Positions 55,331 to 64,000 of a stretch of DNA of 64,000 nucleotides are shown piece by piece. The number at the start of each line of letters is the position of its first letter. Position 1 is the first letter of the stretch. Below the pieces are notes generated by a model that saw nothing but the letters and a program-made list of their open reading frames with translations, ran no database searches and was not told the origin of the DNA. This stretch comes from Stentor coeruleus (lineage: Eukaryota; Ciliophora; Heterotrichea; Heterotrichida; Stentoridae), in contig MPUH01000093.1 in assembly GCA_001970955.1 (NCBI GenBank), positions 1 to 64,000 on the forward strand, read 5' to 3'. The position numbers and the translations under genes were made by a program.

Positions 55331-56195
55331 AATGTTTGTTATATGATTTATATAGATAAGAAGTTAAAAATAATTTATAGTTAGATAGTAAAAATATGAG
55401 AATATTGAATAGTTTAGAGATTTTGATAGGAAAGTTATAGGAAGTTTTTGATTTTGTTGTAAAATTGTAATGATGATGGAGAATAGTTGGAGGTAAAAGT
55501 TTTATAGGAAAGGTTATGAAGGTAGAGAAGGTGCTTTTTTTTGTATAATAAAAGGATTTTTGAAGATTTTTAGTTGGGGGAAAGTTTTGGTGAAATGATA
55601 ACTGTAATGCTTTTAATATGAAATAACTTTTTAGCTAAGGAAATTGTTATGATTTTGTATGAATAGTATTATACTTTTAGATATGGTTATTAGAGTTGAT
55701 TTAGTAAATATGAAGTAGTTAGAATTTTATATAGTATTATGTTTTTTATAGCATTGTGAAATCATAATTTTTTCTTTTAATTGCCATAAGTTTCCCATAA
55801 TCATAAGGTGTTATGTTGTTAGGGTGTTATTATATACTTTTTGCTTTAGATAAATTCAATTTCTGATTCTTGATTATTTTTACTTACGGCTACACCTGGC
55901 AGTTGGCTTGAGTTGATTAATTTTAGTGACCATCATTTGTTTAATTTTTATAAACAGATATGAATTTTTAACAGTAATTAAACTACTTATAATCTAATAA
56001 TTTTCCTTCACTTACCCTACACCTATCCAAACCATCTCAATCTCCATTTCTAATCTTTTTATTTTCATCAACTTCTCTTACCTTACATAAAATCCAAAAC
56101 AAATAATAACATAAAATGACCTTCTAAAACTCATCACTACCCAAACCAATCACAAAAGTTATCAAACCAAGTATCTTATTTAAAAAATACATTAA
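55331..56195. other. divergent intergenic with sharp composition flip
   Basis: From 55331 to about 55720 the plus strand is almost free of C; from about 55980 to 56190 it is almost free of G. A telomere-like 13-mer lies at 55817-55829 and a slightly GC-richer patch, TACGGCTACACCTGGCAGTT, at about 55885. No frame seen. Confidence 0.6.
55817..55829 (+). other. interstitial telomere-like motif
   Basis: TGTTAGGGTGTTA, identical to the motif at 3418-3430, preceded by degenerate GGTGTTATGT. Confidence 0.4.
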
Positions 56196-56849
56196 ATGGA
56201 AAGCAAAAAACCAACTTCAGGCTTTACCTCTTTTCTAGACAAAGCAGGTAGCGTAACTCGTAGCGGAATAGTCTCTGGGGCAAAAGTCTTAGCGAAAGGT
56301 ATCGACAAAACAAGTGAAATAATAAAGGAAAAAACCGATGAGCATTCTGAAGCAGCAGATGTAAAAATCCTTCCACATATAGAAACAGCAAGTAAAGCAA
56401 CATCATTTATAGTTGGAAATACTCATAAAATTCTAGGCAAAGCTGTAAATACAACAATAAATGCAACAGAAAAAGCTTGGAACTCAATGCCAGAATCAGA
56501 AGCTATGAAGAAATTTCGTGAAAATGAAGTAGTTCAAATGGGATTAGATGTTGGGAAATCAGGAGCTGGTGTTGGGATAAACATAATTGGAGGACTTTCT
56601 GAAGGATTGACAATAGTAAAAGACTCAAGTGTTAAGGCAACAGTTGAAATAGTTGACCATAAATATGGTGAAAATGCTGCTAAAGCAACTCAGGAAAGTT
56701 TTAATATAGCTGGGGATGTTATTGGAGCTTATCAATTAACTTATGCAACTGGGCTTTTAAGTATTTCTGCAGCTGAAGTTATGAAAATTAAGGAGGAGGA
56801 AGTTAAGGTACAGATGATGATGGATAGTCTTTTTAATATTTTTATTTAG
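56196..56849 (+). CDS. senescence/spartin-domain protein
   Basis: A 217-aa protein whose whole length fits the senescence domain found at the C-terminus of spartin and in plant ERD7 proteins: SGIVSGAKVLAKGIDKTSEII, then ASKATSFIVGNTHKILGKAV, VGKSGAGVGINIIGGLSEGL and DHKYGENAAKATQESFNIAGD. These amphipathic Gly/Ala-rich helices bind lipid droplets or membranes in known members. The MIT domain of animal spartin is absent, as in plant-type proteins. It starts at an ATG at the end of a G-poor flank and ends TAG. Confidence 0.82.
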   Translation: MESKKPTSGFTSFLDKAGSVTRSGIVSGAKVLAKGIDKTSEIIKEKTDEHSEAADVKILPHIETASKATSFIVGNTHKILGKAVNTTINATEKAWNSMPESEAMKKFRENEVVQMGLDVGKSGAGVGINIIGGLSEGLTIVKDSSVKATVEIVDHKYGENAAKATQESFNIAGDVIGAYQLTYATGLLSISAAEVMKIKEEEVKVQMMMDSLFNIFI

Positions 56850-56951
56850 GATGGCTATTTTTTAGAGAGGTTTTTGAAGGGATTTTTGGATGTGGTTTGT
56901 GGATTGGAGATAGTTTAGGGAAGGTGATATTTTTACTATGTAAAGATCAAA

Positions 56952-57632
56952 ATGGATTCCCGAGACGATTTTTCTCAATCACTAAAAGACTTTAGAAAAG
57001 TGATTCGACGACCTTCAAATACACCCAACAAATATTTGCCCCACGATGTAAAATCTATCAACATATACCGTAGCAGTAAAAAGTTATCTTGCACAACAAA
57101 ACTAAACTCTACATCTATTTTCCCATCAAGGTTCAACCAAACCTGCGAACCAAAACTTCTCCAAAGCTTTAACCAAAGCACATTCCTCACAAATTCAACT
57201 TTTTCCAATACTTCATTTAAAATCCATTCAAAAAAACCCTCAAACCTTCCTGAAACCAGAGAACTTCAAGTCAAACATTCAATTTTTCATGCTAAAACTC
57301 CGATTAATATGGAAAAACTCACAAGTTTATCACAAAAGGAAAGTATTATTTTCAATCAGGTTAAAAACTTAGCTTTACCACAACCAAAACCTAAAGTTCA
57401 GATTCAAGTCAAACAAGAACCGATGCTTTTGAGAGTTAAAAAACATAAGGTTTTTGTTAATAGGTTGAGTACTTTAAGAAAAGCTCAAGAAGAAAAAGAG
57501 GCTGAGAATGATGAACAGGGACAAACTGAAGAAGTTAAAGAAACAACTGATGAGATTGGATTAGATAAAAGAAAACCTATGAAAGAAAGGGTTTGGTGTT
57601 GGAAAGGTGCTGACGGAGATGTTGTATATTAA
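56952..57632 (+). CDS. basic protein of unknown function
   Basis: A 226-aa protein rich in Lys, Ser, Asn and Pro, with no predicted TM or signal. Residues 1-110 are likely disordered (RRPSNTPNKYLPHDVKS, repeated Phe/Ser/Asn). Residues ~135-175 contain a basic block (PKPKVQIQVKQEPMLLRVKK), followed by an acidic stretch and a conserved-looking end, KERVWCWKGADGDVVY. No family recognised. The frame is intact from ATG to TAA and codon use matches neighbours, which supports a real gene. Confidence 0.65.
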   Translation: MDSRDDFSQSLKDFRKVIRRPSNTPNKYLPHDVKSINIYRSSKKLSCTTKLNSTSIFPSRFNQTCEPKLLQSFNQSTFLTNSTFSNTSFKIHSKKPSNLPETRELQVKHSIFHAKTPINMEKLTSLSQKESIIFNQVKNLALPQPKPKVQIQVKQEPMLLRVKKHKVFVNRLSTLRKAQEEKEAENDEQGQTEEVKETTDEIGLDKRKPMKERVWCWKGADGDVVY

Positions 57633-58436
57633 AATAAAGAGGAATTAAGGTTTGATAGATGATTATGATAAAATAAATATTAAGGAATAAGGTTTTTAGA
57701 AGATTATTAGGGATAATAGGAATATTTTAGTGATAGGATATAGAGGGATTTAAATCTTTATGTTATAATGATTTTATTTGGAAAAAATTTTAGTGATGAA
57801 GATGAGTGATTTTCTAAATATTGTTAAGATATATGAAGTTATTAAGTCACAAATCAGGTTTATATTTTTCAAAATTGTGCCAAACATTACTAGGTGGATT
57901 ATTTCATTTTATAAGTATAATAGATAAGGATTTGTATTAGAGAATTAGTAAAGGAGTTAAGAAATTGCCTAATAAGATTCCTGTGTATATATCATATATT
58001 TTTTATATGATTTTTTTTAATATTCTTAATAATCCCAAGCGTTGGCTAAAAGGTTTATTATAAGAATCCATAGTCCTGATCAATTAAAAGCTCAACTACT
58101 AAAAAATTCTCTGCGATCCTTTGATTTTAGACCATATCAATCATATAACCCAAATAAATAATCTGCATAAGTCGCCTAGTACCAAAAGATGATATAGTTA
58201 ATATATATTTATTCTTATCATTTTGGCAATATGGATTTAGAATAACATTTTCTCAGCCTTAAATTCTTATTACAGCTTAGATTTTGAAAGAAGGTATTTA
58301 AAAAGTAAGTCTTATATGATAATTTTACTTAAAACATAAAAATTTTACGCTTTTTTTTATACAAAAACCAAGTTGGATTGGCTAGTTTTCTTAAACATAA
58401 AGTCAAAAATATAAAGTAAAAACTATAAATCCTTAT
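57633..58436. other. intergenic, possible non-coding RNA patch
   Basis: The first 300 bases are C-poor 3' flank. Bases 58030-58190 are less AT-rich than typical spacer here and contain no frame; a structured RNA is possible but I see no tRNA cloverleaf or clear snoRNA boxes. Confidence 0.4.
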
Positions 58437-58685
58437 CTAATTAGAGAAAGTCAGTAAGCCCTTTTCCTTAAACAGTCTATTGAGGCAGCCATCGGACATA
58501 CCTTGTCTTCTAACATCACCAGAGATGTAAAAGCTGTGCACATTTTTTGTCGCAAGGCCATTTTCATCGACATCAGCGATATTAATCTGGACACTTGAGT
58601 AATCCCTCGGTCCAATAATCCTGTTTGTTGCAGAGCATTTTCTGGGGATGTACAAATCAACCACTTTTTTATCTTCGTTCTGCAT
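58437..58685 (-). CDS. RPS21: ribosomal protein eS21
   Basis: An 82-aa small-subunit ribosomal protein, full length for the family. Diagnostic stretches are VDLYIPRKCSATNRIIGPRD, SVQINIADVD, and GDVRRQGMSDGCLNRLFKEKGLL. eS21 binds near uS2 on the 40S subunit. It starts at the ATG giving MQNEDKKVVDLY, ends TAG, and has no intron. It is divergent from the GYF-like gene across about 160 bases. Confidence 0.95.
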   Translation of the reverse strand: MQNEDKKVVDLYIPRKCSATNRIIGPRDYSSVQINIADVDENGLATKNVHSFYISGDVRRQGMSDGCLNRLFKEKGLLTFSN

Positions 58686-58846
58686 CCCTATTTATAGCCT
58701 TTTATTATCAGAGAATTTTTTAAGCCCTTATTTGACCTATACTAAACTTACTATTTCTCCTTTATAAAAGCTTTCAGTTCTTATAAAATATTACATATCA
58801 TAAAGGTTTTTATTAATCTTACTAGTAGTTTTTGTATAACTTTATT

Positions 58847-59680
58847 ATGAGTTCAGGCTACCACTGGAAAAAATCTCGCAAATCCAGACAGAAAACAGGG
58901 AATTCAGCTAAACTTAAATACTCACTCGACCAAATATTAGAAAAATTCCAACCAACACTCCCTCCTGCTTTAGTGGCAATACCGATTGAACTGTTTGTAG
59001 AGTTATCAAAACCCATCCTTCCTGAATGTCCGAAAATCTTATGTGAAAATAGTCGAAAAAAACCTAGACCTGACAAAAAGGTCAAGGGTAAAGACTACAG
59101 AATTGAAATCACAGAAGCGCATTCTGGAGATAGAAGTCCAAGATGCTCAGACATATTAGAAAGCCCAAGATTCTCAGAAAAAATTGTCCGTCCAGTCCCG
59201 AAAATCGGTAAAATCATAGAAGCTCTTGACTTAGAAACAGAAATTATAGAAAAACCTGAAATACCCCAAAAAAAATTTTCTATGTTTCTAAAAATAACCC
59301 AAGTGACTGAAGAAATAGTCGAAGTTGAAAGTGAAAGGGAAAAAGAGCCTATTGAAGAACCTACAGAAATCCATTACGAACAAAGTTTAATAAAAACTCA
59401 TGTCGAATCTGGGAATCCATTTGCTTGTATGATAAGCGAGAAATCAATACTAAAAGATGGTCAAGTCACCCCAGTAAAAGGGGCATTTGAGAGAATCTGG
59501 AGATACAAAGACCCATTAAATAAAATCCATGGGCCATATAGTTCAGTAGAAATGTTTAATTGGTCAGCATCAGGGTATTTAACAACAAGGCTTCCTGTAT
59601 CCCGTGAAGGTTTTACAGGGTTTTTCTCATTAGAAACTTTTATGCATATAGAGAAATCTAAAAAATCATTCTTTTTGTAA
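58847..59680 (+). CDS. GYF-like domain protein
   Basis: A 277-aa protein starting at the ATG giving MSSGYHWKKSRKSR; upstream codons in frame lack ATG. Residues ~215-265 form a GYF-like domain: WRYKDPLNKIHGPYSSVEMFNWSASGYL, then PVSREGFTGFFSLE. The family signature W-x-Y-x-D...GPF...M...GYF is kept except that GPF is GPY and GYF is GYL. GYF domains bind proline-rich peptides in splicing and translational repression complexes. The N-terminal part is basic, then acidic and Glu-rich, probably disordered. It lies 30 bases upstream of the AsnRS gene in the same direction. Confidence 0.78.
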   Translation: MSSGYHWKKSRKSRQKTGNSAKLKYSLDQILEKFQPTLPPALVAIPIELFVELSKPILPECPKILCENSRKKPRPDKKVKGKDYRIEITEAHSGDRSPRCSDILESPRFSEKIVRPVPKIGKIIEALDLETEIIEKPEIPQKKFSMFLKITQVTEEIVEVESEREKEPIEEPTEIHYEQSLIKTHVESGNPFACMISEKSILKDGQVTPVKGAFERIWRYKDPLNKIHGPYSSVEMFNWSASGYLTTRLPVSREGFTGFFSLETFMHIEKSKKSFFL

Positions 59681-59710
59681 TAACATACTAATCTGAACTG
59701 AAGGATATAA

Positions 59711-61603
59711 ATGGATCCTGGAAAAATCAGCGAAAAACTTAAGGACATGGTTTACGAATATGTGGGGCTGTTATTTGAACTCCCAGCTGCTCCTGGCCTT
59801 GTTGGAACTAATACAAAGTTCCTTGGTCGTAGTGCAGGGTTGTTACCAACAGACCCTATCAAGCAAGCTGTGGCCAATACTTGGATTCATCAAATCAGTG
59901 CAATTCTTCCATTTGCTGGTACAGAAGAAGGTATTGATAGTTTGTTTAACACTTTAAACACCCTACTTCCAACTCAGCCAACTTTAGCTTTAGATGATTT
60001 CTCTATTGTAGATATGCTTGTCATTGCCATATCTTCACTTTATAAAGCATTTTCTACAGTACCTCTAAAATACATAAGGGTTAAAAGATACCTCGTCAAC
60101 CTTAAAGATTTGAGAACTATAGGGAAATATGTTCCTGAAGCTAAGACTATTGCCACAAAAAGGAATTTTAATGTTGTATATGGTACTGGAGGAAGGTATA
60201 GAATTGATTATATTATGAGAACTCCAGAACTTATTGGGCAAGTTGTTATAGTTAAAGGTTGGGCTAAAACAGCAAGGGTACAAGGTGGTGGGGATTTCGC
60301 GTTTATTGAACTTAATGATGGATCTTCAGTTAAAAGTTTACAAGTTGTTGTCGATAAGTCCTTCCCTGAATTCTCAAGGATTAGTGGTACTGGATTTTCT
60401 GCTTCATGTAAAGGACTTCTTATTGAGTCACCTGGAGATAAACAACCTGTTGAAATGCAAATTACAAGCTTGACTGAACATGATTTCAAAATCATTGGTG
60501 ATTGTGATCAAAACAGCTACCCATTAGCTAAAAAAAATCATTCACTTGAGTATTTAAGAGAACAAGCACATATGAGACCAAGAAGTAATCTTATTGGATG
60601 TGTGGCAAGAATAAGAAATGCTTTAGCTTTTGCAACTCATCAGTTCTTCAATTCAAGAGGCTTTTTGTATGTCCACACTCCAATTGTCACAGCTTCTGAT
60701 TGTGAAGGTGCTGGAGAAATGTTACAAGTTACAACTGTTATGGGAAAAACCCTTAAAGAAATCCCAGTAACTCCTGAAGGTAATGTGGATTATTCTATGG
60801 ACTTCTTTGGTAGACAAGCTTTTCTTACTGTTTCTGGACAATTAGCAGTTGAGAATTACTCTTGTGCACTTTCTGATGTTTATACTTTTGGACCAACTTT
60901 CCGTGCTGAGAATTCCCATACAACAAGACATTTAGCTGAATTCTGGATGATTGAACCTGAATTAGCCTGGTGTGATCTAGAAGGTGATATGGAATGTGCA
61001 GAAAGTTATCTAAAATATTGTCTACAATATGCATTAGACAACTGTTATGATGACTTAGAATTCTTTGAAGAAAGGATTGAAAAAGGACTTATAGCTCGTT
61101 TAAGAAATGTATTAGAAAAACCTTTCGCCAGAATGACATATACTGAAGCTCTTGAACTTGTCCAAAAAAGTGGAAAGACTTTTTCAGTTATGCCGAAATG
61201 GGGTGATGATTTACAATCAGAACATGAACGTTATGTTAGTGAAGATGTTGTAAAAGGTCCTGTTATTGTTTATAACTATCCTAAGGTATTGAAATCTTTT
61301 TATATGAAACTTAATGAAGATAATACAACTGTACAAGCTATGGATATTTTAGTACCTAAGATTGGAGAGGTTATTGGTGGCTCGGTTCGTGAAGATAGAT
61401 TGGAAAAACTTGATGAAATGATTCAATTTAAGAATTTAGATAAAGAGAGCTATTGGTGGTATAGACAATTGAGGATGTATGGAACTGTACCTCATGCAGG
61501 ATTTGGGCTTGGGTTTGAAAGATTGGTTATGATGGTTACTGGTGTGGAGAATATTAGAGATGTTATACCTTTCCCTAGATGGCCTGGACATGCTGATTTC
61601 TAA
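59711..61603 (+). CDS. NARS1: asparaginyl-tRNA synthetase, cytosolic
   Basis: A 630-aa class IIb synthetase that charges tRNA-Asn. Residues ~165-260 are the OB-fold anticodon-binding domain (GWAKTARVQGGGDFAFIELNDGS). The catalytic core begins near 290 with RPRSNLIGCVARIRNAL; motif 2 is FRAENSHTTRHLAEFWM (Arg398); motif 3 is GFGLGFERLV (residue 597 on). VSGQLAVENY is characteristic of AsnRS. The N-terminal ~155 residues are not the usual eukaryotic NARS extension but resemble a GST C-terminal domain (DPIKQAVANTWIHQIS; LDDFSIVDMLVIAISSLYK). This type of domain docks other synthetases into complexes; that role here is inferred. Confidence 0.94.
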   Translation: MDPGKISEKLKDMVYEYVGLLFELPAAPGLVGTNTKFLGRSAGLLPTDPIKQAVANTWIHQISAILPFAGTEEGIDSLFNTLNTLLPTQPTLALDDFSIVDMLVIAISSLYKAFSTVPLKYIRVKRYLVNLKDLRTIGKYVPEAKTIATKRNFNVVYGTGGRYRIDYIMRTPELIGQVVIVKGWAKTARVQGGGDFAFIELNDGSSVKSLQVVVDKSFPEFSRISGTGFSASCKGLLIESPGDKQPVEMQITSLTEHDFKIIGDCDQNSYPLAKKNHSLEYLREQAHMRPRSNLIGCVARIRNALAFATHQFFNSRGFLYVHTPIVTASDCEGAGEMLQVTTVMGKTLKEIPVTPEGNVDYSMDFFGRQAFLTVSGQLAVENYSCALSDVYTFGPTFRAENSHTTRHLAEFWMIEPELAWCDLEGDMECAESYLKYCLQYALDNCYDDLEFFEERIEKGLIARLRNVLEKPFARMTYTEALELVQKSGKTFSVMPKWGDDLQSEHERYVSEDVVKGPVIVYNYPKVLKSFYMKLNEDNTTVQAMDILVPKIGEVIGGSVREDRLEKLDEMIQFKNLDKESYWWYRQLRMYGTVPHAGFGLGFERLVMMVTGVENIRDVIPFPRWPGHADF

Positions 61604-62044
61604 GGTAAATTAGGTAGTTTTATATAGAAATGTTTTTTTTTTTTGTGTGAAAGGGAAGTTTTTTAAGGTTTTGATGTAGTTAGAAAATGTATATGTTGGG
61701 GGAATTAATAAGTATAGATTATAGGGAGAGTTTTGTATTAATTTTACCTTTTTTTGATATGATTTGAGTAGTTTATTATATGTTGTTTGATGCTTGTGAA
61801 AGATGTAGAATATTTAACTTTTGTTATACAATAATTTGTTTGTAAAACATATCTAATTTAATGTTTAATAATAATATATAAGTATATTTATTATTAAATC
61901 CATATAAAAAATCTTCATAAATCTTGCTTGTAATTTTTTTTTAACTGCTTCTAACCTCTTACTAATTCTTAGTAATTACTTCTCAATCTAATCATACTTT
62001 TCATTCAAAAACTTCGTTTTTTATTCACACAAATGATACAATAA
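61604..62044. other. intergenic
   Basis: The first half is G/T-rich and C-poor (3' flank of AsnRS); from about 61920 it becomes G-poor (5' flank of the next gene). Nothing else seen. Confidence 0.5.
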
Positions 62045-62446
62045 ATGGCCAGCAGATTTCTAAAGAAGTACAAGCTTAACTCAAGCATGAACAGTAATAT
62101 CAAAGACCTTGAGCTAGTCCACCCAATAAACAAAAGTATTAAAGCTACTCAAGTCTACTTAGATACATCAGTTTCCCCTACCTTTGAACATCATCATATC
62201 CGAGTCGCATCTCAATCTCCAAAAGTAGCCTCCTCCTTTATCCTAGAGCCTCTATACAACGCTCCAAAGTTCTCTTCATCCATAATCTACGATAACTACC
62301 AAGAAGAAAAGTTCCGTAATGGAGAACATATGAAAAACCACTTAAATCACTACGATAAAAAACTATCAAAACTAGAAGAATCTAATGAATACCGAATACA
62401 TTCACAAATTCATCCAATTCGCCCTCCAAAAAGAATTTTCTTATAA
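62045..62446 (+). CDS. small protein of unknown function
   Basis: A 133-aa protein, MASRFLKKYKLNSSMN at the start. It is basic and mostly polar, with no TM, signal or known motif. The context (G-poor 5' flank ending at an ATG, intact frame, C-rich codons as in other genes here) supports it as real. It is convergent with SPT5, 185 bases apart. Confidence 0.6.
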   Translation: MASRFLKKYKLNSSMNSNIKDLELVHPINKSIKATQVYLDTSVSPTFEHHHIRVASQSPKVASSFILEPLYNAPKFSSSIIYDNYQEEKFRNGEHMKNHLNHYDKKLSKLEESNEYRIHSQIHPIRPPKRIFL

Positions 62447-62631
62447 ATACCCTTTAATCCAAATAATAACAACATTAAATCCTCATAATTTTTCCCTATA
62501 ATTTTAAATACAACTCTAAATCCACATGATTTTCTATTCATAAATTTCATATATTCCCAGTATATTCAACATAACCGTTTTGTATATTCAAAATATCTTA
62601 TAAGTACTATTTTCATATAAAAATCCTAACA

Positions 62632-64000
62632 TTAATTCCTATAATTTCTAGTTGCACTTGGAGACTTTGCAAAATAATGATCCCCATGTGGAGTATCCCA
62701 TGGCGTTGAGAAATCTTGAGCTGGTGTGCTGATTTCATATCCAGGAGAATGTACTGCAGCAGGAGTTCTTGTCACATCTGGTTTTTGTATACTAATAACT
62801 TCTTCTCCTGATTTGAGTATCTCACAAGCTTCGATATCTACAGTGAAATATTTACTTAGAGTACTCATTTCAATTCTTGCCTTACTATTATTAAGTTCAG
62901 TAACTTTCCCTGTATAACCTCTATATGGACCAGTTTTAATTCTTACCATTTTCCCAACAACATCTGATTTTCTAGCTTCACCTTGTTCTAAAGGTTTTGA
63001 TTCTGTGCCTAGTAAAAGACAATAATTAGCTTTTATTGGGACTATACCGAATTCCCCTTCACCTAAGACGTTTATAAAAAGTACACCACGTAAAGAGTTT
63101 TTTATTGCCCCACATTTGTTGTAATATGGGCTACGGCTAAAACTGATTTTTACCATATCCCCTTCCATTAAAGAGTTTTGGTCACGGTCTAAAGCTGATA
63201 CTCGCTTCGGGATAAACTTTTTACTTATTTCGTGAAACCAAACATTCCTTGTTTCTCCACTTGTAAGGATGGTCGTGACAAACTCACTATCAACTTTGAC
63301 GACAATTCCGAAAGCATTATCATTGATTAAGGTTACTATATCATAGATTCTATAGTCACTTGTTATCGAAAGTCCTGAGCTTACTTCATCACTTAGCTTT
63401 AAGTCATTGCACAAGGCAGTTATAACATTTTTGCTTACATCACAAAGAATTTCAGCAGAGTTATCTGATGTTGAGATAATCATCCCAGTTATTCCAGCAT
63501 ACCTACCAGCAATGACTTTAACATGATCCCCATCTTCAAAAAACTTGCAAAGGTCTTCAACTGGAAACTCATATTTACTTTCACATAAATCTTCAACATG
63601 TGGAATGATAAAAACTACTCCATCACTTGATGTGTGCACTGTACCTGTAAGTCCTTTAACATCTCCTTTAATAACCTTAACTTTATCTCCTTGAATAAAC
63701 TGTATTTTCCTTCCTTGTATAGTAGGAACATTTTCTTCATTATCATCATTATGTGTAGTTTGGAAAATCTGAAACTCACCCAATGATGGATTAACATTAG
63801 AAATCTGTAAACTTCTTAAAGACATGTACTTATGAAGGAACCCAGAATAAAATTGCATCCCATTCCAACAATAATAAAAAAGCCCTTGTTCTGAACTATC
63901 TCTTTTTTTCTCAGCATCTCTATAGTCATCATGATTAAACAGTTTTGCAGGAGCTCTTATTTTTTTATTCCCTGTTTTCTCTAGTCTTGGTACAACTCTT
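62632..64000 (-). CDS. SPT5: transcription elongation factor SPT5, 5' part outside window
   Basis: The frame is open from the window edge, so the start is not here; the 456 visible residues are the C-terminal part. SPT5 with SPT4 forms DSIF and clamps RNA polymerase II. KOW motifs are visible: DKVKVIKGDVKGLTGTV, DHVKVIAGRYAGITGMI, a weaker one at DIVTLINDNAFGIVVKV, DMVKISFSRSPYYNKCGAIK, and KMVRIKTGPYRGYTGKV. Upstream of these, RVVPRLEKTGNKKIRAPAKL and GFLHKYMSLRSLQISNVNPS match the linker before KOW2 in SPT5. The C-terminal repeat region is short (TRTPAAVHSP, STPWDTPHGD), with TP-containing phosphosites. Confidence 0.92.
   Translation of the reverse strand, partial: RVVPRLEKTGNKKIRAPAKLFNHDDYRDAEKKRDSSEQGLFYYCWNGMQFYSGFLHKYMSLRSLQISNVNPSLGEFQIFQTTHNDDNEENVPTIQGRKIQFIQGDKVKVIKGDVKGLTGTVHTSSDGVVFIIPHVEDLCESKYEFPVEDLCKFFEDGDHVKVIAGRYAGITGMIISTSDNSAEILCDVSKNVITALCNDLKLSDEVSSGLSITSDYRIYDIVTLINDNAFGIVVKVDSEFVTTILTSGETRNVWFHEISKKFIPKRVSALDRDQNSLMEGDMVKISFSRSPYYNKCGAIKNSLRGVLFINVLGEGEFGIVPIKANYCLLLGTESKPLEQGEARKSDVVGKMVRIKTGPYRGYTGKVTELNNSKARIEMSTLSKYFTVDIEACEILKSGEEVISIQKPDVTRTPAAVHSPGYEISTPAQDFSTPWDTPHGDHYFAKSPSATRNYRN

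Noticed and set aside
55885-55925. GC-richer patch considered as a tRNA or 5S fragment
   Set aside because: No cloverleaf, no B-box-like GTTCRA, and no match to 5S landmarks by eye.
1-64000. UGA read as tryptophan (Blepharisma-like code)
   Set aside because: Long exons, including one of 843 codons, have no in-frame TGA and use TGG normally.

Overview
The window is macronuclear-style DNA of a heterotrich ciliate, most likely Stentor or a close relative. It is AT-rich, with compact single-copy genes on both strands and short gaps between them. Where a reading frame breaks inside a conserved protein, a 15- or 16-nt GT...AG intron sits at the break; I place 15 such introns in seven genes. UGA is not used for Trp: coding exons over 800 codons long lack in-frame TGA and use TGG freely, which argues against Blepharisma. 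I see no tRNA, rRNA, CRISPR array or mobile element.

Left arm (1-22.4 kb): protein disulfide isomerase; a two-EF-hand protein; NHP2 of the H/ACA snoRNP; a TTLL3/8-type tubulin ligase; a PH-domain protein; a coiled-coil protein; a FAM135/DUF676 esterase; a C2-like coiled-coil protein; a LITAF-like zinc protein; a secreted ML-domain protein; eIF4G with two PAM2-like motifs; a kinesin-1-like motor with three introns; and three tandem paralogous zinc-finger genes that share a GGGGGYTATA element just before their starts.

Centre (23.3-49.2 kb): five large paralogous membrane proteins (about 1310-1385 aa) of the TmcB-like PAS family. Each has an N-terminal multi-TM block, a PAS-like domain near residue 540 and a C-terminal multi-TM block. 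One is on the + strand and four on the - strand. A hybrid histidine kinase (TM block, PAS-like region, HisKA, HATPase, receiver) lies between copies one and two. I read this as a sensory gene cluster built by local duplication. Intron positions are shared, the middle exon is exactly 126 codons in four copies, and the fifth copy lacks the first intron.

Right arm (49.4-64 kb): a four-TM protein; a histidine acid phosphatase; a MORN-repeat protein with an N-terminal acylation motif; a coiled-coil protein; a senescence/spartin-domain protein; a short basic protein; ribosomal protein eS21; a GYF-like protein; cytosolic asparaginyl-tRNA synthetase with a GST-C-like N-terminal extension; a small unknown; and the 5'-truncated gene of the elongation factor SPT5.

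Seven single N bases each sit between two near-identical direct copies. In three of the four genes affected the frame is broken as written and is restored when one copy plus the N is removed; in the fourth the duplication is in frame. These look like unmerged contig overlaps, not biological duplications. A second window-wide pattern is strand-asymmetric composition: gene 5' flanks are very poor in G and 3' flanks poor in C on the sense strand.
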